Of a stretch of 64,000 nucleotides of DNA, positions 11,650-22,729 are shown piece after piece. The stretch's first letter is position 1. Each line of letters starts with the position of its first letter. Below the pieces are notes generated by a model that was not told the origin of the DNA, made no database searches, and saw only the letters and a program-made list of their open reading frames with translations. The stretch spans positions 25,379,899-25,443,898 of the forward strand of contig OZ022512.1 of assembly GCA_963989385.1 (NCBI GenBank), read 5' to 3'. This DNA comes from Ctena decussata. Its lineage: Eukaryota > Mollusca > Bivalvia > Lucinida > Lucinidae. Made by a program: the position numbers and the translations under genes.

Positions 11650-12165
11650 CATTAAGGCTTGTCAGCTAAATCCAATCATTAGAACAAACACCACAACACA
11701 TAAACACTTTTCAATATCACAAATCACCAGCCGATCTTTCTGTTTTTAACAGTCTCTGTCGGTACAAAGTTGTATATATACAGTCTCTTTCTGTACTATG
11801 AAATGTAACGAGATCCAAGAAAATCACGAAAAATACTCCTGCTCAAATTGACAACACCTCCAAAAATGTTTGAAGAATAACTCACTGAATTTATACAGTC
11901 CTTGTCTGTACAGTTTTGTTTTCATACAGTCTCTATCTGTACACATTTTTTTTTTTTTTTCCACTTTTTTCACAGTCTCTATCTGTATAGCTTAAAGTAG
12001 CAAAATCACAGAAAGGAAATCAAAGATCCCTCTGATATCATGTTAACCTATTACCAGCACACAAACAAGTTAAAATATCACACACTGAAATAATACAGTC
12101 TATTATCTGCACAATTTTGTTTTACACAGTCTCTATCTGTCAAATAAGTGGTCTATTTCTGTAAA
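11650..12165 (-). repeat. LINE inter-ORF spacer with seven ACAGTCTCTATCTGTA motifs
   Basis: Between the end of ORF1 and the start of ORF2 are seven variants of (T)ACAGTCTCTATCTGTA(CA), at about 11748-11766, 11779-11796, 11893-11913, 11924-11943, 11972-11989, 12093-12111 and 12124-12141. Spacing is irregular. Each copy has short inverted arms (TACAG and CTGTA) around a variable core. The segment is otherwise AT-rich with a poly-T run (about 11946-11960). It has no coding role that I can see. Confidence 0.75.
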
Positions 12166-13235
12166 TTAGCAACGGCTTGAAAGCCGTTCTTTTACAGCAA
12201 TGTACACTGGGCATGAAATTGAACTTGATGGATGGCGATTACCACAATTAACACACTTTTGATCACCTGTACATGAACCTGTATGCCCTTCAGCACAATA
12301 TTCACACGTTTTATCCTTCTTACACAGAAGAGCTATATGGCCAAATTCTTGACAGTTGTAACACCTTGTAGGAGTACCTCTCTTGCTTTGATATGATGTT
12401 ATTCTAATTAACTTCTTGCAAAGGATAATCTTACTTTTGAATAAAGTTTGTTGATCCTCAAAAGAATTGCATGTAATTATTACTATTGGCATTGGTTTCC
12501 CTGTATCCCTATATTTAAGTCTCCTAACATTCACAGCAATCCCTGTTTGTTTTTCTACCTCTGAAGCTACAGTACCAGTGTGAAGGTGAGGCAGAACATT
12601 CTTAAACACACACCTAGGTACTATGGAATTTTCATGAACTGATAACGCTGATCCTCCCTGAAAAGCTTCTTCTGGCCAGTCCTCTTTTAATAACTCAATA
12701 TCTTCCTCCGACTCCGTATGTATTGCAATACCTCCTCTATTCAGAGGATAAGCATATTTTATTTGCACACTTCCTTTATATTTTCTTATTTCCTGCTTAA
12801 TAACTCTACTATTTTGAAAATCACTTGGATTCTTCAAGCCGTCTACAATAATAACCTTTTCAGAGTTTGCATTGTGGTCATTTGAAATCTGTGGCTCCTT
12901 ACACTCAGTGACACCCACCTTTATCTTACTTGACTGCTCATCACTTGACTGACAATCAGGATCTTCCCTTGAAGATAACCTATGAACATCACTGCTGTGT
13001 TCTGAACTGACACTTTTTCCTTTTTTCTCTGATACTTTAGCAACAATGCACTCTGGACAAAGAAAGGGTAGATTTTTGTTCTAAAAATGCCGCAAATTTC
13101 TTTTGTTAAATTTACACAACTGCCATGCCACCACTGACTGCAACTGTCACAAGCTATCCACGCTGGCTTGCCTTTTAATTTCGATCCACAAGGACAAATG
13201 CTAACCGAGGGGTTTGTTTCTTTCTTTTTTCTCAT
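12166..13235 (-). pseudogene. LINE ORF1: PHD finger plus CCHC zinc knuckles
   Basis: Likely start at ATG 13235 (MRKKKETNPSVSICPCG). The N-terminus carries a PHD-type finger: C-x-C, then WIACDSCSQWWHGSC, then a final CPEC that lies in another reading frame, so a single frameshift occurs at about 13065-13085. From there the frame is open to 12166. The C-terminal half has a CCHC knuckle, CYNCQEFGHIALLC, followed by Cys/His-rich segments (CEYCAEGHTGSC, CVNCGNRHPSSSISC). It is predicted to bind element RNA as a nucleocapsid-like chaperone. The PHD finger could bind chromatin, which is an inference. One frameshift is enough to call it broken here. Confidence 0.82.
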
Positions 13236-13315
13236 TTCCAGGCTTCCATTCTCATGAAAACAGGATAAAAACAATAATAATCACTTTGTTTACGGTTGTG
13301 AACATGTCTTGGATA

Positions 13316-13430
13316 CATGTCTTGCAAAGAATATGACATATTGGTGCTTTTCGGTAATTCTATGCTTTTCGGTATTTCGGTGCTTTTCGGCAATTCTATG
13401 GACCGCCCGCTACCCCACAATTCCATGTTA
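13316..13430 (-). repeat. Right flank of LINE: second half of the interrupted repeat
   Basis: On the minus strand this reads GTCCATAGAATTGCCGAAAA, then ACCGAAATACCGAAAAGC and a TATGTCATATTCTTTGCAAG segment. This is the block seen on the plus strand at about 1700-1802. It abuts the LINE 5' end, and with 6600-6655 it brackets the element. Confidence 0.7.
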
Positions 13431-14125
13431 GACGCCATTCTACAACAGAACGTGGGAAAACCTAAGAAAAGAATTAAAGAAGTATTCCAGGCAGTTACAA
13501 AATGAGTGAAAACGGCGTTAATCATGTAAACTAAAATTTAGTTTTTTCCACATTAACTTAGCAAAGTAGCTCAGCTGTAGACATCAAGGTGTTCGCAGTA
13601 TCCTTGGACAACGCCCGCATCATTAGTTTTCGCGACGATTCTTTGCAGCCATTTCTCGTGTTTTCGTACACTAGACTACTCTACCATAATTGTAAATGGA
13701 AGTGTAGCAAAACTGATGCTGTGAATATTTATGGCTATTTCTTTACTGGCGGGTGAAGTTTGGGGCATAAAGGGCATGGCACTGGGGAAAAGGGGCATCA
13801 TGTTACTATTCGGGAAACCGCCGTGACGTCACAGTAATGGCGGCTCCTTGGATACGGTGAAAACCATCCATAGCAACGCATTGCCAGTCTTACGTGATTT
13901 AGGTGTATTTGAACTTTTAATTATATTTACTCTAATTTTTCGTGAAATATACATTGTTTTTGTTTTATAACAAAAAGTGTAAACTGGTTTTGTCAAGCAT
14001 ATTCCGCAAATTTTACGCACGGAAGCATCAAAAATACATTTTTATGGACTATCACTCTGTCAATATTCGCGCGCGCAATATGTATCTGCCGTGCCAGGCT
14101 AAGACCACAACACATTATGATTAGA

Positions 14126-14169
<44 letters not shown>

Positions 14170-16150
14170 GAAAAAAATAAAACAAACAAATATAAATCTT
14201 TAAAAATGCTACAGCCTAAATTGCGTGAATATGTATACCGAGGATGATCAACGTAATTAATCTTGTCAAAAAGTAATACTAAAAGTTATGATAATTGATA
14301 ATTACGAAGTAGCGGTAAAAATATTATATTAAATATAATAAGGAAATAATAATAATGATATCAACAATAATAATGGAAATAAAGGAAATACACAAAATAA
14401 TGAAGACTGCTGATTAAAGATTTTGCTCAGACTATCAAGGTCTAGCTGAAATAATTTACTGAGATGATTCATCACATATACACATGCCAACTTTAACATA
14501 TAGCGTTATGTTGTACAATTTTTACATAATATTAAATTATGTATCGCGAGTTTTTGGAAATATATGAAACCACTGTGCACGCAAAACAATGTTAGAGTTA
14601 GGACTGGAGAAAATGACTATTCTTTTCAGGTTAAACCCTGAGTAAGAACTCCTGTGGTTGGTCCAGCAGTTGTAACTAGACATAGATTCGCGCTCCCCGC
14701 ACTTAATTGTTGTGATCTATTTTACAACTGACCTCCAAAACTGTGAAGTTTTACTCACCAACTAGACCGATCCATTTCCGAAATAAATAGAAATTATCAC
14801 TCCTTACTTTATATGGAATATTAGTCATTAGCCTCTTCTGCGTTTTTTTTAAATCTCTCTCACTCGGTCTCTCTCTCTCTGTGCATGTGCGGTGGGAGGG
14901 GGGTGGGGGGTGGATTGGGGCAATGGGGATGTTCCGCAATAGAATACCTGGTTTTCTTAATAAGCCTTCATCGTTCTATCAGTTTTAGAAATTCAGGAAA
15001 TATTTTATTGTGAGGAATCATTTGAAGCTTTCGCCATTGTAAATGACTGCGATAAACCAACTTGCAACAAATGAAACGTACTTGAATTTCACATAAAAAG
15101 TTTTATAACTAACACAATTTGACAACTGAAATGACCCACTTTCAATATCGTAACCTTAAACAAACCGGAAAAAATACAATGTACAAATGTGGGCATGTTG
15201 ATGAAATAAAATATGTTTAAACCAAACTAAATGTGGCCACAAATCATTGTCCCTCTTTTGTATAATATTGCATCGCTTGACGGGCGACAGAAAAGGAAAT
15301 TTGTGTTTTTGGGAGCAGTTTGTCATGTTTTAATGAAAGCATCGAATCGCAAACGACTGCGTGTTATCCCGCCACTGCAAACCTTTTTTACACACCGATT
15401 TTTCCAGAACTATCTTTTTTTCTGTATAACCCCAGGGCAGGGGCAGCCTAGCCCCACTGAACAAGGATAAAAATCTTTGTCATGACAGGACACTTCATTA
15501 CTCTGATCACTTACAATAAGCTTCCGATAAATCACTGACCACTCTAGTCTAAAATTTAGAAGTAAGTGCATATGTCTTTGGCCTATGTAGTGTGTGCGAA
15601 GAGAGGCGGTGGGGAATTTATTTTCTTGATTTAAGTGTCTGGTGTTCTTAGTAATTGAACCCTAAAATTTAATGCATTTTAATATTTCTTTTGATTCCAT
15701 GAATAAATCTCATATTTTAACACTTTAGTAAGTATTTGATTTCCTGGACTGAACGAAACGGGGTTGGTAGAGAATGTGTTGAGATTGAGTAAAGACTAGA
15801 TTCTCTACATCTGTTGCGTTTGCTACTTCTTCATATTATTATTATATTTTTATCATTATTATTATAAGTATCATCATGTACTAATGTTATATTCCATCTA
15901 TTAGAACTACTGTTCAAATTACTGACTAATGTATCAATATAAAAAGTAAGCAAATGACCCGGTCTGTATGATCCTGTATCATGTGCTTTATTCCGTTATG
16001 ACTGTTTATTTTTTCTTCTTTTTGATGATCGGCAGCTTTCTGTTTGCATAAATAGGTTAAGTATCACTAATATATAGTGTTTCAGGCTTATCTAGGCAAT
16101 AGTTGCAACTTAAAAGTAGAAATTTTACATATATTTATATTATAATGCAT
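13431..16150. other. Non-genic stretch with simple repeats
   Basis: Holds an (ATT)n microsatellite at about 14127-14169, a CT run near 14865-14880, a G-rich patch near 14892-14912, and a fragment of the 3.1-3.8 kb repeat near 15345-15450 (GCAAACGACTGCGTG, CCCGCCACTGCAAACC, GGGCAGGGGCAG). No exon is recognisable. Confidence 0.5.
13800..13865. promoter_or_regulatory. Candidate promoter patch (CRE plus YY1-like motif)
   Basis: A full palindromic cAMP response element, TGACGTCA, at about 13824-13831 is followed within ten bases by AATGGCGGC, resembling a YY1 site. The patch is more GC-rich than its surroundings. This combination is typical of TATA-less housekeeping promoters. No coding first exon could be attached: the ATG in AATGGCGGC runs into a stop after seven codons. 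It could belong to tra2 or be a chance site. Confidence 0.25.
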
Positions 16151-16154
16151 ACAG

Positions 16155-16240
16155 TGTAACGGTGTGTTGTCACCGTCGCCATGCGTAACCAAGCAACCCA
16201 CGTGACCATAAAACCGGAAGTGCGGTTTCCCGAATTGTTA
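16155..16240. promoter_or_regulatory. Candidate promoter patch (X-box-like, E-box, ETS)
   Basis: Within about 60 bases lie CGTCGCCATGCGTAAC (RFX X-box-like), CCACGTGACC (E-box) and ACCGGAAGTG (ETS site). It is a GC-richer island in AT-rich DNA. The cluster suggests a TATA-less promoter. The nearest recognised gene downstream on the plus strand is tra2, whose first exon is missing from my annotation. The link is an inference. Confidence 0.3.
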
Positions 16241-16545
16241 GATGGGCTGGGTCTGGGACATTTTGCGGCAGAGACGTTTTGTCCCGGATGTCTAGTCCCC
16301 TTTTATTTTGAGGGGCATTCCGAGACATTTTGTCCCATATTTTCTTGAAGCCCTAGTGATTTTTTTTCGCTATGTAAGTGGTGCCCATAAAAGGCACCAA
16401 TACTGTCATTAGACATAGATACTACGAACGATTCAGTCCCAATTCATATTAGTATCTTTTTTTCTCAACTGCAAGTTGAAAAAATTCCCAACTGCAGGAA
16501 GAATTTTTCTAGGGATCATAAGAAGCATAAACTTGCTTGCTTATT

Positions 16546-16600
16546 GTTCTAGGACTAGAACTGATATTTGATATTTGCATATCAGTTCTAGGTCATTTGG
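16546..16600. repeat. Short hairpin
   Basis: CTAGAACTGATAT and ATATCAGTTCTAG are inverted arms separated by about 14 bases. No other element features were seen. Confidence 0.5.
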
Positions 16601-17100
16601 GCTGAAAAATGAACACAATGCCAGAGTGGCATTTTTGCAAAATTGCCACTAAACTACAAACCTGACTTCATTTATACATTTTTCTTGTGGTTCAAGAATA
16701 ATATTTCTTTCGGAGCATAAATATTAGACCACCTCCTCTCATTTCAGATGTGTTTTATAAAGTTTTTTTCTTCATTTCCTGGTTTCAAAACAGATTTGAC
16801 AAACTCGGGCTTTCCATGGGGGAATTAGTTGGGTAAAATCCCATACCAGAGCAGAACTGGTCATACTAAATACCACAAGGCGGGGTACAGGTCTACCTTG
16901 TGCTATCATAGCACAAGGTGGAAGTTACATATGATGACCACAATGTATAATAAAATAATTAAGCGCTAAATTAAATATATATGTGCAAACAGCTGAAAAC
17001 AGACAGAGATCTATCTATCTATCTATCTATGTTGTTGTGTGGAGGTGTTAAATTTATAATCTAGCATAGAAAAAGATATGACAAGAAGCAAATCCCAGAT

Positions 17101-17310
17101 ATGCTCAAACACATACCTCTGGTATGTTCGGGTAGTATGGAGCCCTGCAGTACATTCCACTGTACTGTAGTACAGAGGTCTGCCTGCACTTCTTCTTCTC
17201 CTCTGGCATTTGACTTTGGAACCAGCTTTCAGAGTTCCCTGCCATGTCAGAGACCCATGAGGGCTTCAGGAGAGATGTATCACAATACTTCACTGAGGAG
17301 CTGTCTATAG
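17101..17310 (+). mobile_element. 3' fragment of a CR1/Jockey-type RT element
   Basis: Diverged copy of the region at about 19725-19860. Both contain CTGCACT(T/C)CTTCTT, a CCATGTCAGAGACCC segment and GAGGGCTTCA in the same order and spacing. Only the extreme C-terminal coding end survives, with frameshifts. It is an independent older remnant. A TCTA microsatellite lies just upstream, at about 17010-17030. Confidence 0.6.
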
Positions 17311-17454
17311 AGCTTTTCACTTGGGGTAGGGGGAGGGCATGCAGAGAGGAGGGGGTAAATACTTGGACGTCAGCACATGAACCAAATAAAGCTCTAATTC
17401 CAACCGATACCTACTGATGCTAATCTGACTTGGTGGGAGAATCCAAAAGCAGGA

Positions 17455-18909
17455 ATGCCCGCCAGACTGTTAGTGATGCGGTATACCATCACTATGGATT
17501 CTTCTCTGTTGTTAGAGTGTTTGCCAGCTGATGACCTCTATAATTTGGGAGGTTCTATTTGCTATGTGATAGTTGAGATCGATGAGATGCAGTGTGGCTT
17601 CATGCCTGGCCGTGGCACTACTGATGCAATTTTTATTGTACGTCAGCTACAGGAGAAGCACTTGGCTACTAACAAGCTGCTCTACATGGCCTTTGTGGAC
17701 CTGTAGAAAGCATTCGATCGTGTGCCACGGGATGTCATCTGGTGGGCAATGCGCAAACTAGAAATTGACGAGTGGCTGGTGCGCTTGGTCCAGTCCATGT
17801 ACCAGGATGTGAGAAGCAGGGTAAGAGTTGGCGATGGGTACAGCGAGGAGTTTGGTGTTGGAGTGGGTGTTCATCAGGGCTCTGTACTTAGCCCGCTACT
17901 CTTCATCATTGTGTTAGAGGCTCTATCCAGGGAGTTTCGCACAGGCTGTCCATGGGAGCTGTTGTATGCAGACGACCTGATGATCAGTGCTGAGTCTATG
18001 GAGGAACTGCTAGTAAAGGTGCAGACATGGAAGTCAGAGATGGAGAAAAAGAGCCTACGTGTGAACATGGGGAAGACAAAGATTCTGGTGTCTGGCATTA
18101 ATCTGGACGTGCTGAAGAAATCTGGAAAGGACCCTTGTGGTGTCTGTCAGACAGGAGTAGGTAGCAATGCAATCTTCTGTGGTGGCTGCAAGCGCTGGGT
18201 GCATAAGAAATGCAGTGGCATTAAGGACCCTTGCGCCCTGACCCTGAGTCCCAAGATGCCTTGGGACTGCTCGGGCCATTGATGAAAGAGAAAATACAGA
18301 GGTTGAGGTTGGAAACGAAAAGCTTGAAGTTGTCCCAGAGTTCTGCTACCTTGGAGACATGCTGTCTGCAGGAGGTGGCTGCGAGCTAGCTGTGATCACA
18401 CGCTGCAAATGTGCATGGGGCAAGTTCCGGCAATTGCTTCCCCTTCTCACAATCTGCCAATTCTGACCAGAGGTCAGGTGTACTCAACATGCGTGAGGAG
18501 TGTGATGCTGCATGCAGCAGATTCTTGGGCCATGAAGATGGATACACTGAACCGTCTCCGGCGTAATGACCGTGCCATGATCCGTTGGATCTGCAATGGC
18601 AAGGCAAAGGACGAAGTTAGCTCAGACTCCCTTCTCACAAAGCTTGGCATCCAGGACTTAGATGTGGTGCTCCGAACCAGTGGGATGAGATGGTTTGGAC
18701 ATGTAGAGCGCAGCACAGGCTGGATTGCAGAAGTACGCAAGCTGAATGTGGTTGCACAGAAAAGACCGGGCAGGCCAAGAAAAACATGGGATGAAGTGCT
18801 TATGAACGACAGAAAGAAGCTATGTATGGATTCCGCTGACCCTCAGAATCGTTCTGAGTGGAGAGGACGCCTTCGAAGAAACTTGTCAAACAAGCCCAAC
18901 CCTCGGTAG
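17455..18909 (+). pseudogene. Reverse transcriptase pseudogene with zinc-finger insert
   Basis: A 5'-truncated non-LTR RT. Visible blocks are CGFMPGRGTTDAIFIVRQLQ, then FVDL, a TAG stop and KAFDRVP, then GVHQGSVLSPLLFIIVLEAL and the catalytic LLYADDLMI. A Cys/His module follows (CGVCQTGVGSNAIFCGGCKRW then VHKKC). After a frameshift near 18240-18410 comes the C-terminal region: VYSTCVRSVMLHAADSWAMK, NDRAMIRWIC, MRWFGHVER and RPGRPRKTWDEVL. A (GAT)n tail follows at about 18935-18955. At least one stop and one frameshift inactivate it. It differs from the LINE at 6.7-13.3 kb. Confidence 0.85.
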
Positions 18910-18931
18910 AGGAAAACAGGGCTTTAAAATG

Positions 18932-18956
18932 GATATGCTGATGATGATGATGATAG
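18932..18956 (+). repeat. (GAT)n tail
   Basis: Short trinucleotide run directly after the end of the RT coding remnant. It is consistent with the 3' tail of that element. Confidence 0.6.
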
Positions 18957-19034
18957 TCACCTTAGACAAATCTGGCTGCTCTAGGTTGTACTACCTCAAA
19001 CTGTTGGATACATGATGTGGTATAGGTATCGTGC

Positions 19035-19860
19035 TGAAGTGGCATACTCGATGATGGGTCTGTCTACAGCCTTGTGGCTCTTGATAGCCTCCTATACCTC
19101 AAGATCTCAAGTCTAGCTGACACATCAACGCTGCAGAGGGACTTGGAGTGGGAACAGGACTGACAGATGTCATTCAACCCCAGCAAATGTGAATTGGTCA
19201 GGGTGACCAAAAGGAGAAATCCAATTGAAGCCGCTTACAAGATCCATGGCCATGACCTAACAATATCCGAGACTGGGAAGTATTTGGGCGTTGCCATTTC
19301 GGAGGATCTCTCATGGAAGGCTCATGTGGATTCTACCACTAAGAAAGTGAACAACAGCCTAGCCTTCCTGAGAAGAAACCTTTCCAGTTGTCCCCAGGAT
19401 GTAAAAGCCCAGTGCTACAAGACATTGGTCCGGCCTGTCATTGACTCCGCCACATCAGCATGGGATCCACACACCACATCATGCAGACAGCAGTTGGAGG
19501 CGGTACAACGACGAGCTGCCCGGTTTGTAAATGGAGACTACCCTACCACAAGTAGCACCTCCCAGATGGTACAGAACCTTGGGTGGCAACCGCTCCAACA
19601 GAGGCGCCAAGATGCCAAGCTCATCATGATGTACCGCATCACCTATGGACTAGTGGACATCCCTGCCTCCAGATTCTTACATCCAACTGGGACATGTACA
19701 AGAGGGTAGGCCCTTCGATATCTGGTACCGTGCTGCATGACAGACGTCTTCCTGCACTCCTTCTTTCCCGCGGGCATTAAACTTTTGAACAGCCTACCAG
19801 AGTATATCCCCATGTCAGAGACCCTTGAGGGCTTCAAGAGGGGTCTGGCAAGTCTCCATT
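19035..19860 (+). pseudogene. CR1/Jockey-type RT, C-terminal fragment
   Basis: Begins just after the catalytic motif: the frame reads DGSVYSLVALDSLLYLKISS, then LEWEQD followed by TGA where Trp is expected. It continues MSFNPSKCELVRVTKRRNP, GKYLGVAISEDLSWKAHVDS, VRPVIDSATSAWDPHT, QRRAARFVNGDY and LGWQPLQQRRQDAKLIMMYR. This is the usual thumb and C-terminal region of CR1/Jockey-like ORF2. A frameshift near 19700 precedes the last conserved segment (LHDRRLPALLLSRGH). It is truncated at its 5' end against the preceding element. Confidence 0.82.
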
Positions 19861-19964
19861 AGCCCGTACAGAACTGTTTTTACAGATTTTAATCAGCAAC
19901 AGTTGTTTTATCGTCACTTGTTCGTGCCTCACCTCAGCCTTGTACATAGTTCAAGTAGACAATG

Positions 19965-20530
19965 CTCCAGAGTGGGCCCTGTACGGGTCCGTGGAAACAC
20001 CCCAAACCACCCCAAACCTCTACCAAACCACCCCAAACCAGCCTCCCCAGATTCACATCTGCCCCCTGTCCCCTCCACACACACACCAACACTGCTCCCA
20101 CCCATCCCAAACAGTATCTATATAGATTCAAAATAAAAAGAACACTTCAATAAGTGATTGCCCATGTACGTATGTATCTCTTTTAATAACTTCTTAAATA
20201 TTAACAAAAAAAAATATAATCTCAGTATAATAAAGCAAATTGTGTGTGTGTGGGGGGGGGAGGTGGCGACCATTTATACCACCCTCAACCAGCCACCCTG
20301 GGTACAAACTAGAACCCCAGCCCTCGCGCAGTGACATGCTTATTTAAAGTAAGAAGGGTGCGGATGGAAGGAAAAAACTAATTGACCTCAAATGTTGGTG
20401 TCTTGGTGGGGGGAGGGGGGTGGGGTTCTAGTTTGTATCCAGGGAGGCTGGTTTGGGGTAGTATGAAAGTGGTTTGGGGTGGTTTGGGGTGTTTCCAGGG
20501 ACCGGCCCTGTACTGTACAGCTGTACGGGA
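19965..20530. repeat. Inverted TGGTTTGGGG/CCCCAAACCA repeat pair
   Basis: Plus-strand CCTGTACGGGTCCGTGGAAA with several CCCCAAACCA units at 19975-20060 reappears as the inverse (TGGTTTGGGG units, then GTTTCCAGGGACCGGCCCTG) at about 20447-20512. The left arm lies in the 3' UTR-like tail of the preceding RT fragment. The arms enclose about 390 bases with a GT run and G-rich tracts. It may be two tails of one family inserted in opposite orientation. Confidence 0.6.
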
Positions 20531-21391
20531 AGAAGGAGAAGATTGTTGAGACTCCACATTCTAAGTAAATAAGTTAAATTTATTATCAATTTTACGATCA
20601 AAAGACTCATTAAAATACTCTTAGTCATCTAAAAATATGAAATAGTATGCTACAAATTATTCCCCCTCCCTCCTCCTCGACTCCCCCGGTAACACCACCA
20701 ACCCTCCCACATCCACTGTCTGTTTATGTAATTCCAGGTGCCCTTGCATTTAGTAATATTTCTTAGTACTGGAAATGTAATACAGGTATTTCTTTAGATG
20801 TCTTTGTGGTGTTTCAGCAGTGTTTAGTAGGACCCAAGTTGGGTACTGGATTTTACCTAGCACGGATTTTTCGAGCGTATTTCCTACTCAACCAGGGCCC
20901 AATTTGATGGAGGATAAACAAACAGCTGTCAGAAGAATATATCTTTTTACTTTGACTGCATACTGCTTTGTGGTGTATTGATGCTTTGATATTTTATAAT
21001 GAGTGCAAAATATAGAGGAATAACTTAATGGTGGACTAAAATTTGTATGGAAAAAAACTTCAGAAAAAGGTAAAATTTTGTCGCGACTTTTGTCTGCCCA
21101 TATTGTTAAAAATCTGAACGGTTAAACTTACAGCTCTAAAGGGTCCATCAGAGTATAAAAAACCCTTTAGAGCTGTAATTTACATCTAGCTTGCTTAGAG
21201 AACTGACAGATATACAGCTATAATTGAATGTAAATAATATCATATTCAGTATCATGTCCCCTGTCCCAGCACTTGAGACTAAATAAAGGTGTTTCTGAAA
21301 TTACAAATTTTAGAATACGACAGAGTTTTTCCCAGTTCCATGGGCACCAGCACTATTCCCAAGATACAGAAAAGAATCACTGAGCCCTGTT
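20531..21391. other. Non-genic stretch with a small hairpin
   Basis: No coding signal is seen. A hairpin (TTACAGCTCTAAAGGGT at about 21128-21144 against AACCCTTTAGAGCTGTAA at about 21161-21178) suggests a small MITE. Confidence 0.5.
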
Positions 21392-21423
21392 CAGGTTAGG
21401 GAGAAGCTCAAATAGTTATATAG

Positions 21424-22498
21424 CAGGGCTCTCGATCACCGAAATTTGGGGCCGAAATTCGGCCCCATTCCCAATGCCAAAAAGTATGTTTTTTTCCCAA
21501 TTCCAAATGAAAAATTCCCAATCTGACTAAGCCTGTTTGGTCCAAGAATACTGCAGTTGCATCAATGCAAAATGTATTAAAAACCACCTAAAACTAAAAA
21601 TGTGAACATAATTTATAACTTTAAAAATCGGAAAGGGATTTCATTTTCAATTCCGATCGTCATGTTTTGTTACTTGAAAGTGGTACCGGGTTTTATCGTA
21701 CTGTGAGAGTTACTTCCCTTCCATTAGAGGGTGAATAGCCTAGTGATTTTCGCTGCAATATGTTAATATTTTCTTTGCTTCAATGGCCAATATTGTTGTG
21801 GTGAACAATATTTTGACTTATTCTTTAATTCAAATCCTTCCCATGCTAAAATTTGATCGGAGTTTTCACCTATGGTGGATGATTCTGCTGTTTTTGCGTT
21901 TCGTACCTGAATCGATTTTCACAGACATTTTCGGCCATATTCAAAATCATAAACAGGATTACCGGGACATCCAAGAGTTAGTATAGTGATAGTGACATAC
22001 CATGGATGTTTTGTACTTGCAGGACTGACAGTTTTGTCATGTTCTGCATTGTGATAGCCCACTTTCTCTCAATTTTACATTATGCTTAGTTCACAAATGC
22101 TTCAAACCTAGAGTGTTATACTGTTGTTATATTGAAACACATTTTTTTCTAGGTCCCAGTCTTGTCTTCAATTTCAGAGTGGCAAGATAGGGAAGTTGCC
22201 CGTTCAGAGGAAAGAAAGAAAAACTCAACATACACAAATAGTTTTGTTATTATCTAATATCCCAACTATTTGATAAAGTTTATTATGATTCACCATCTGC
22301 TAGATCTATGTCTGCCTATTGACTGGATTCCTCTGAAAATATAACAATACCATATCCATATGTAAGTTGTGTTGGTCTGACAATGAAAGCTGCACACATA
22401 AAACAATGAAAATTTTCCCAATTTTAGACAAAACAACGCTATTTTTCCCAATTCTAAAGGCCCCGGCCCCATTCCCAAAAAGGGGTGTGAGAGCCCTG
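21424..22498. mobile_element. hAT-like element nested in a TIR, 1075 bp
   Basis: Ends CAGGGCTCTC (21424) and GAGAGCCCTG (22498) are inverted. The flanks TATAG (21419-21423) and TATAG (22499-22503) are identical, which suits a target duplication (hAT usually gives 8 bp, so this may be partly decayed). GGCCCCATTCCCAA-type motifs occur near both ends, in inverse sense. No long reading frame remains. Confidence 0.72.
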
Positions 22499-22729
22499 TA
22501 TAGCCCAATCGAGCTATATACTTTGATCAAGGTATAAAAATGAGTGGAAATTTAAGCATTATTGCTTCTGTATTTGTAATGAAGCTGAACTGCAAAATTT
22601 GATATGAACAACAGTGTAAAGGATGACAAACCTTTTATGATTTTTGTAAAAAATTTGAACTTCCACCATTGCATTTTATGCAAATTGAGGAAAATTTGAA
22701 TACAAGAATATCTTTGAGATGCCTCCTTC

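Larger units (their letters stand above)
6656..13315 (-). mobile_element. RNase H-bearing non-LTR retrotransposon (LINE), decayed
   Basis: A nearly full-length LINE read right to left: ORF1 (PHD finger, then CCHC knuckles), a spacer of about 0.5 kb with an iterated motif, then ORF2 (APE-type endonuclease, reverse transcriptase, RNase H) and a short 3' UTR. The tail is (CAA)n at about 6659-6670. The domain order is that of the I-like group of LINEs with RNase H; the exact clade is not assigned. Damage is limited: a frameshift in ORF1, an insertion of about 0.9 kb in the endonuclease, and one in-frame amber codon between RT and RNase H. Both flanks match the repeat at 1582-2062. Bounds are approximate to about 20 bases. 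Confidence 0.85.

Noticed and set aside
13835..13862. ATGGCGGCTCC after the CRE as a coding start
   Set aside because: Seven codons then TGA, and no donor in a useful phase.
15231..15470. 79-codon plus-strand frame
   Set aside because: Overlaps a known repeat fragment (CCCGCCACTGCAAACC); no protein features.
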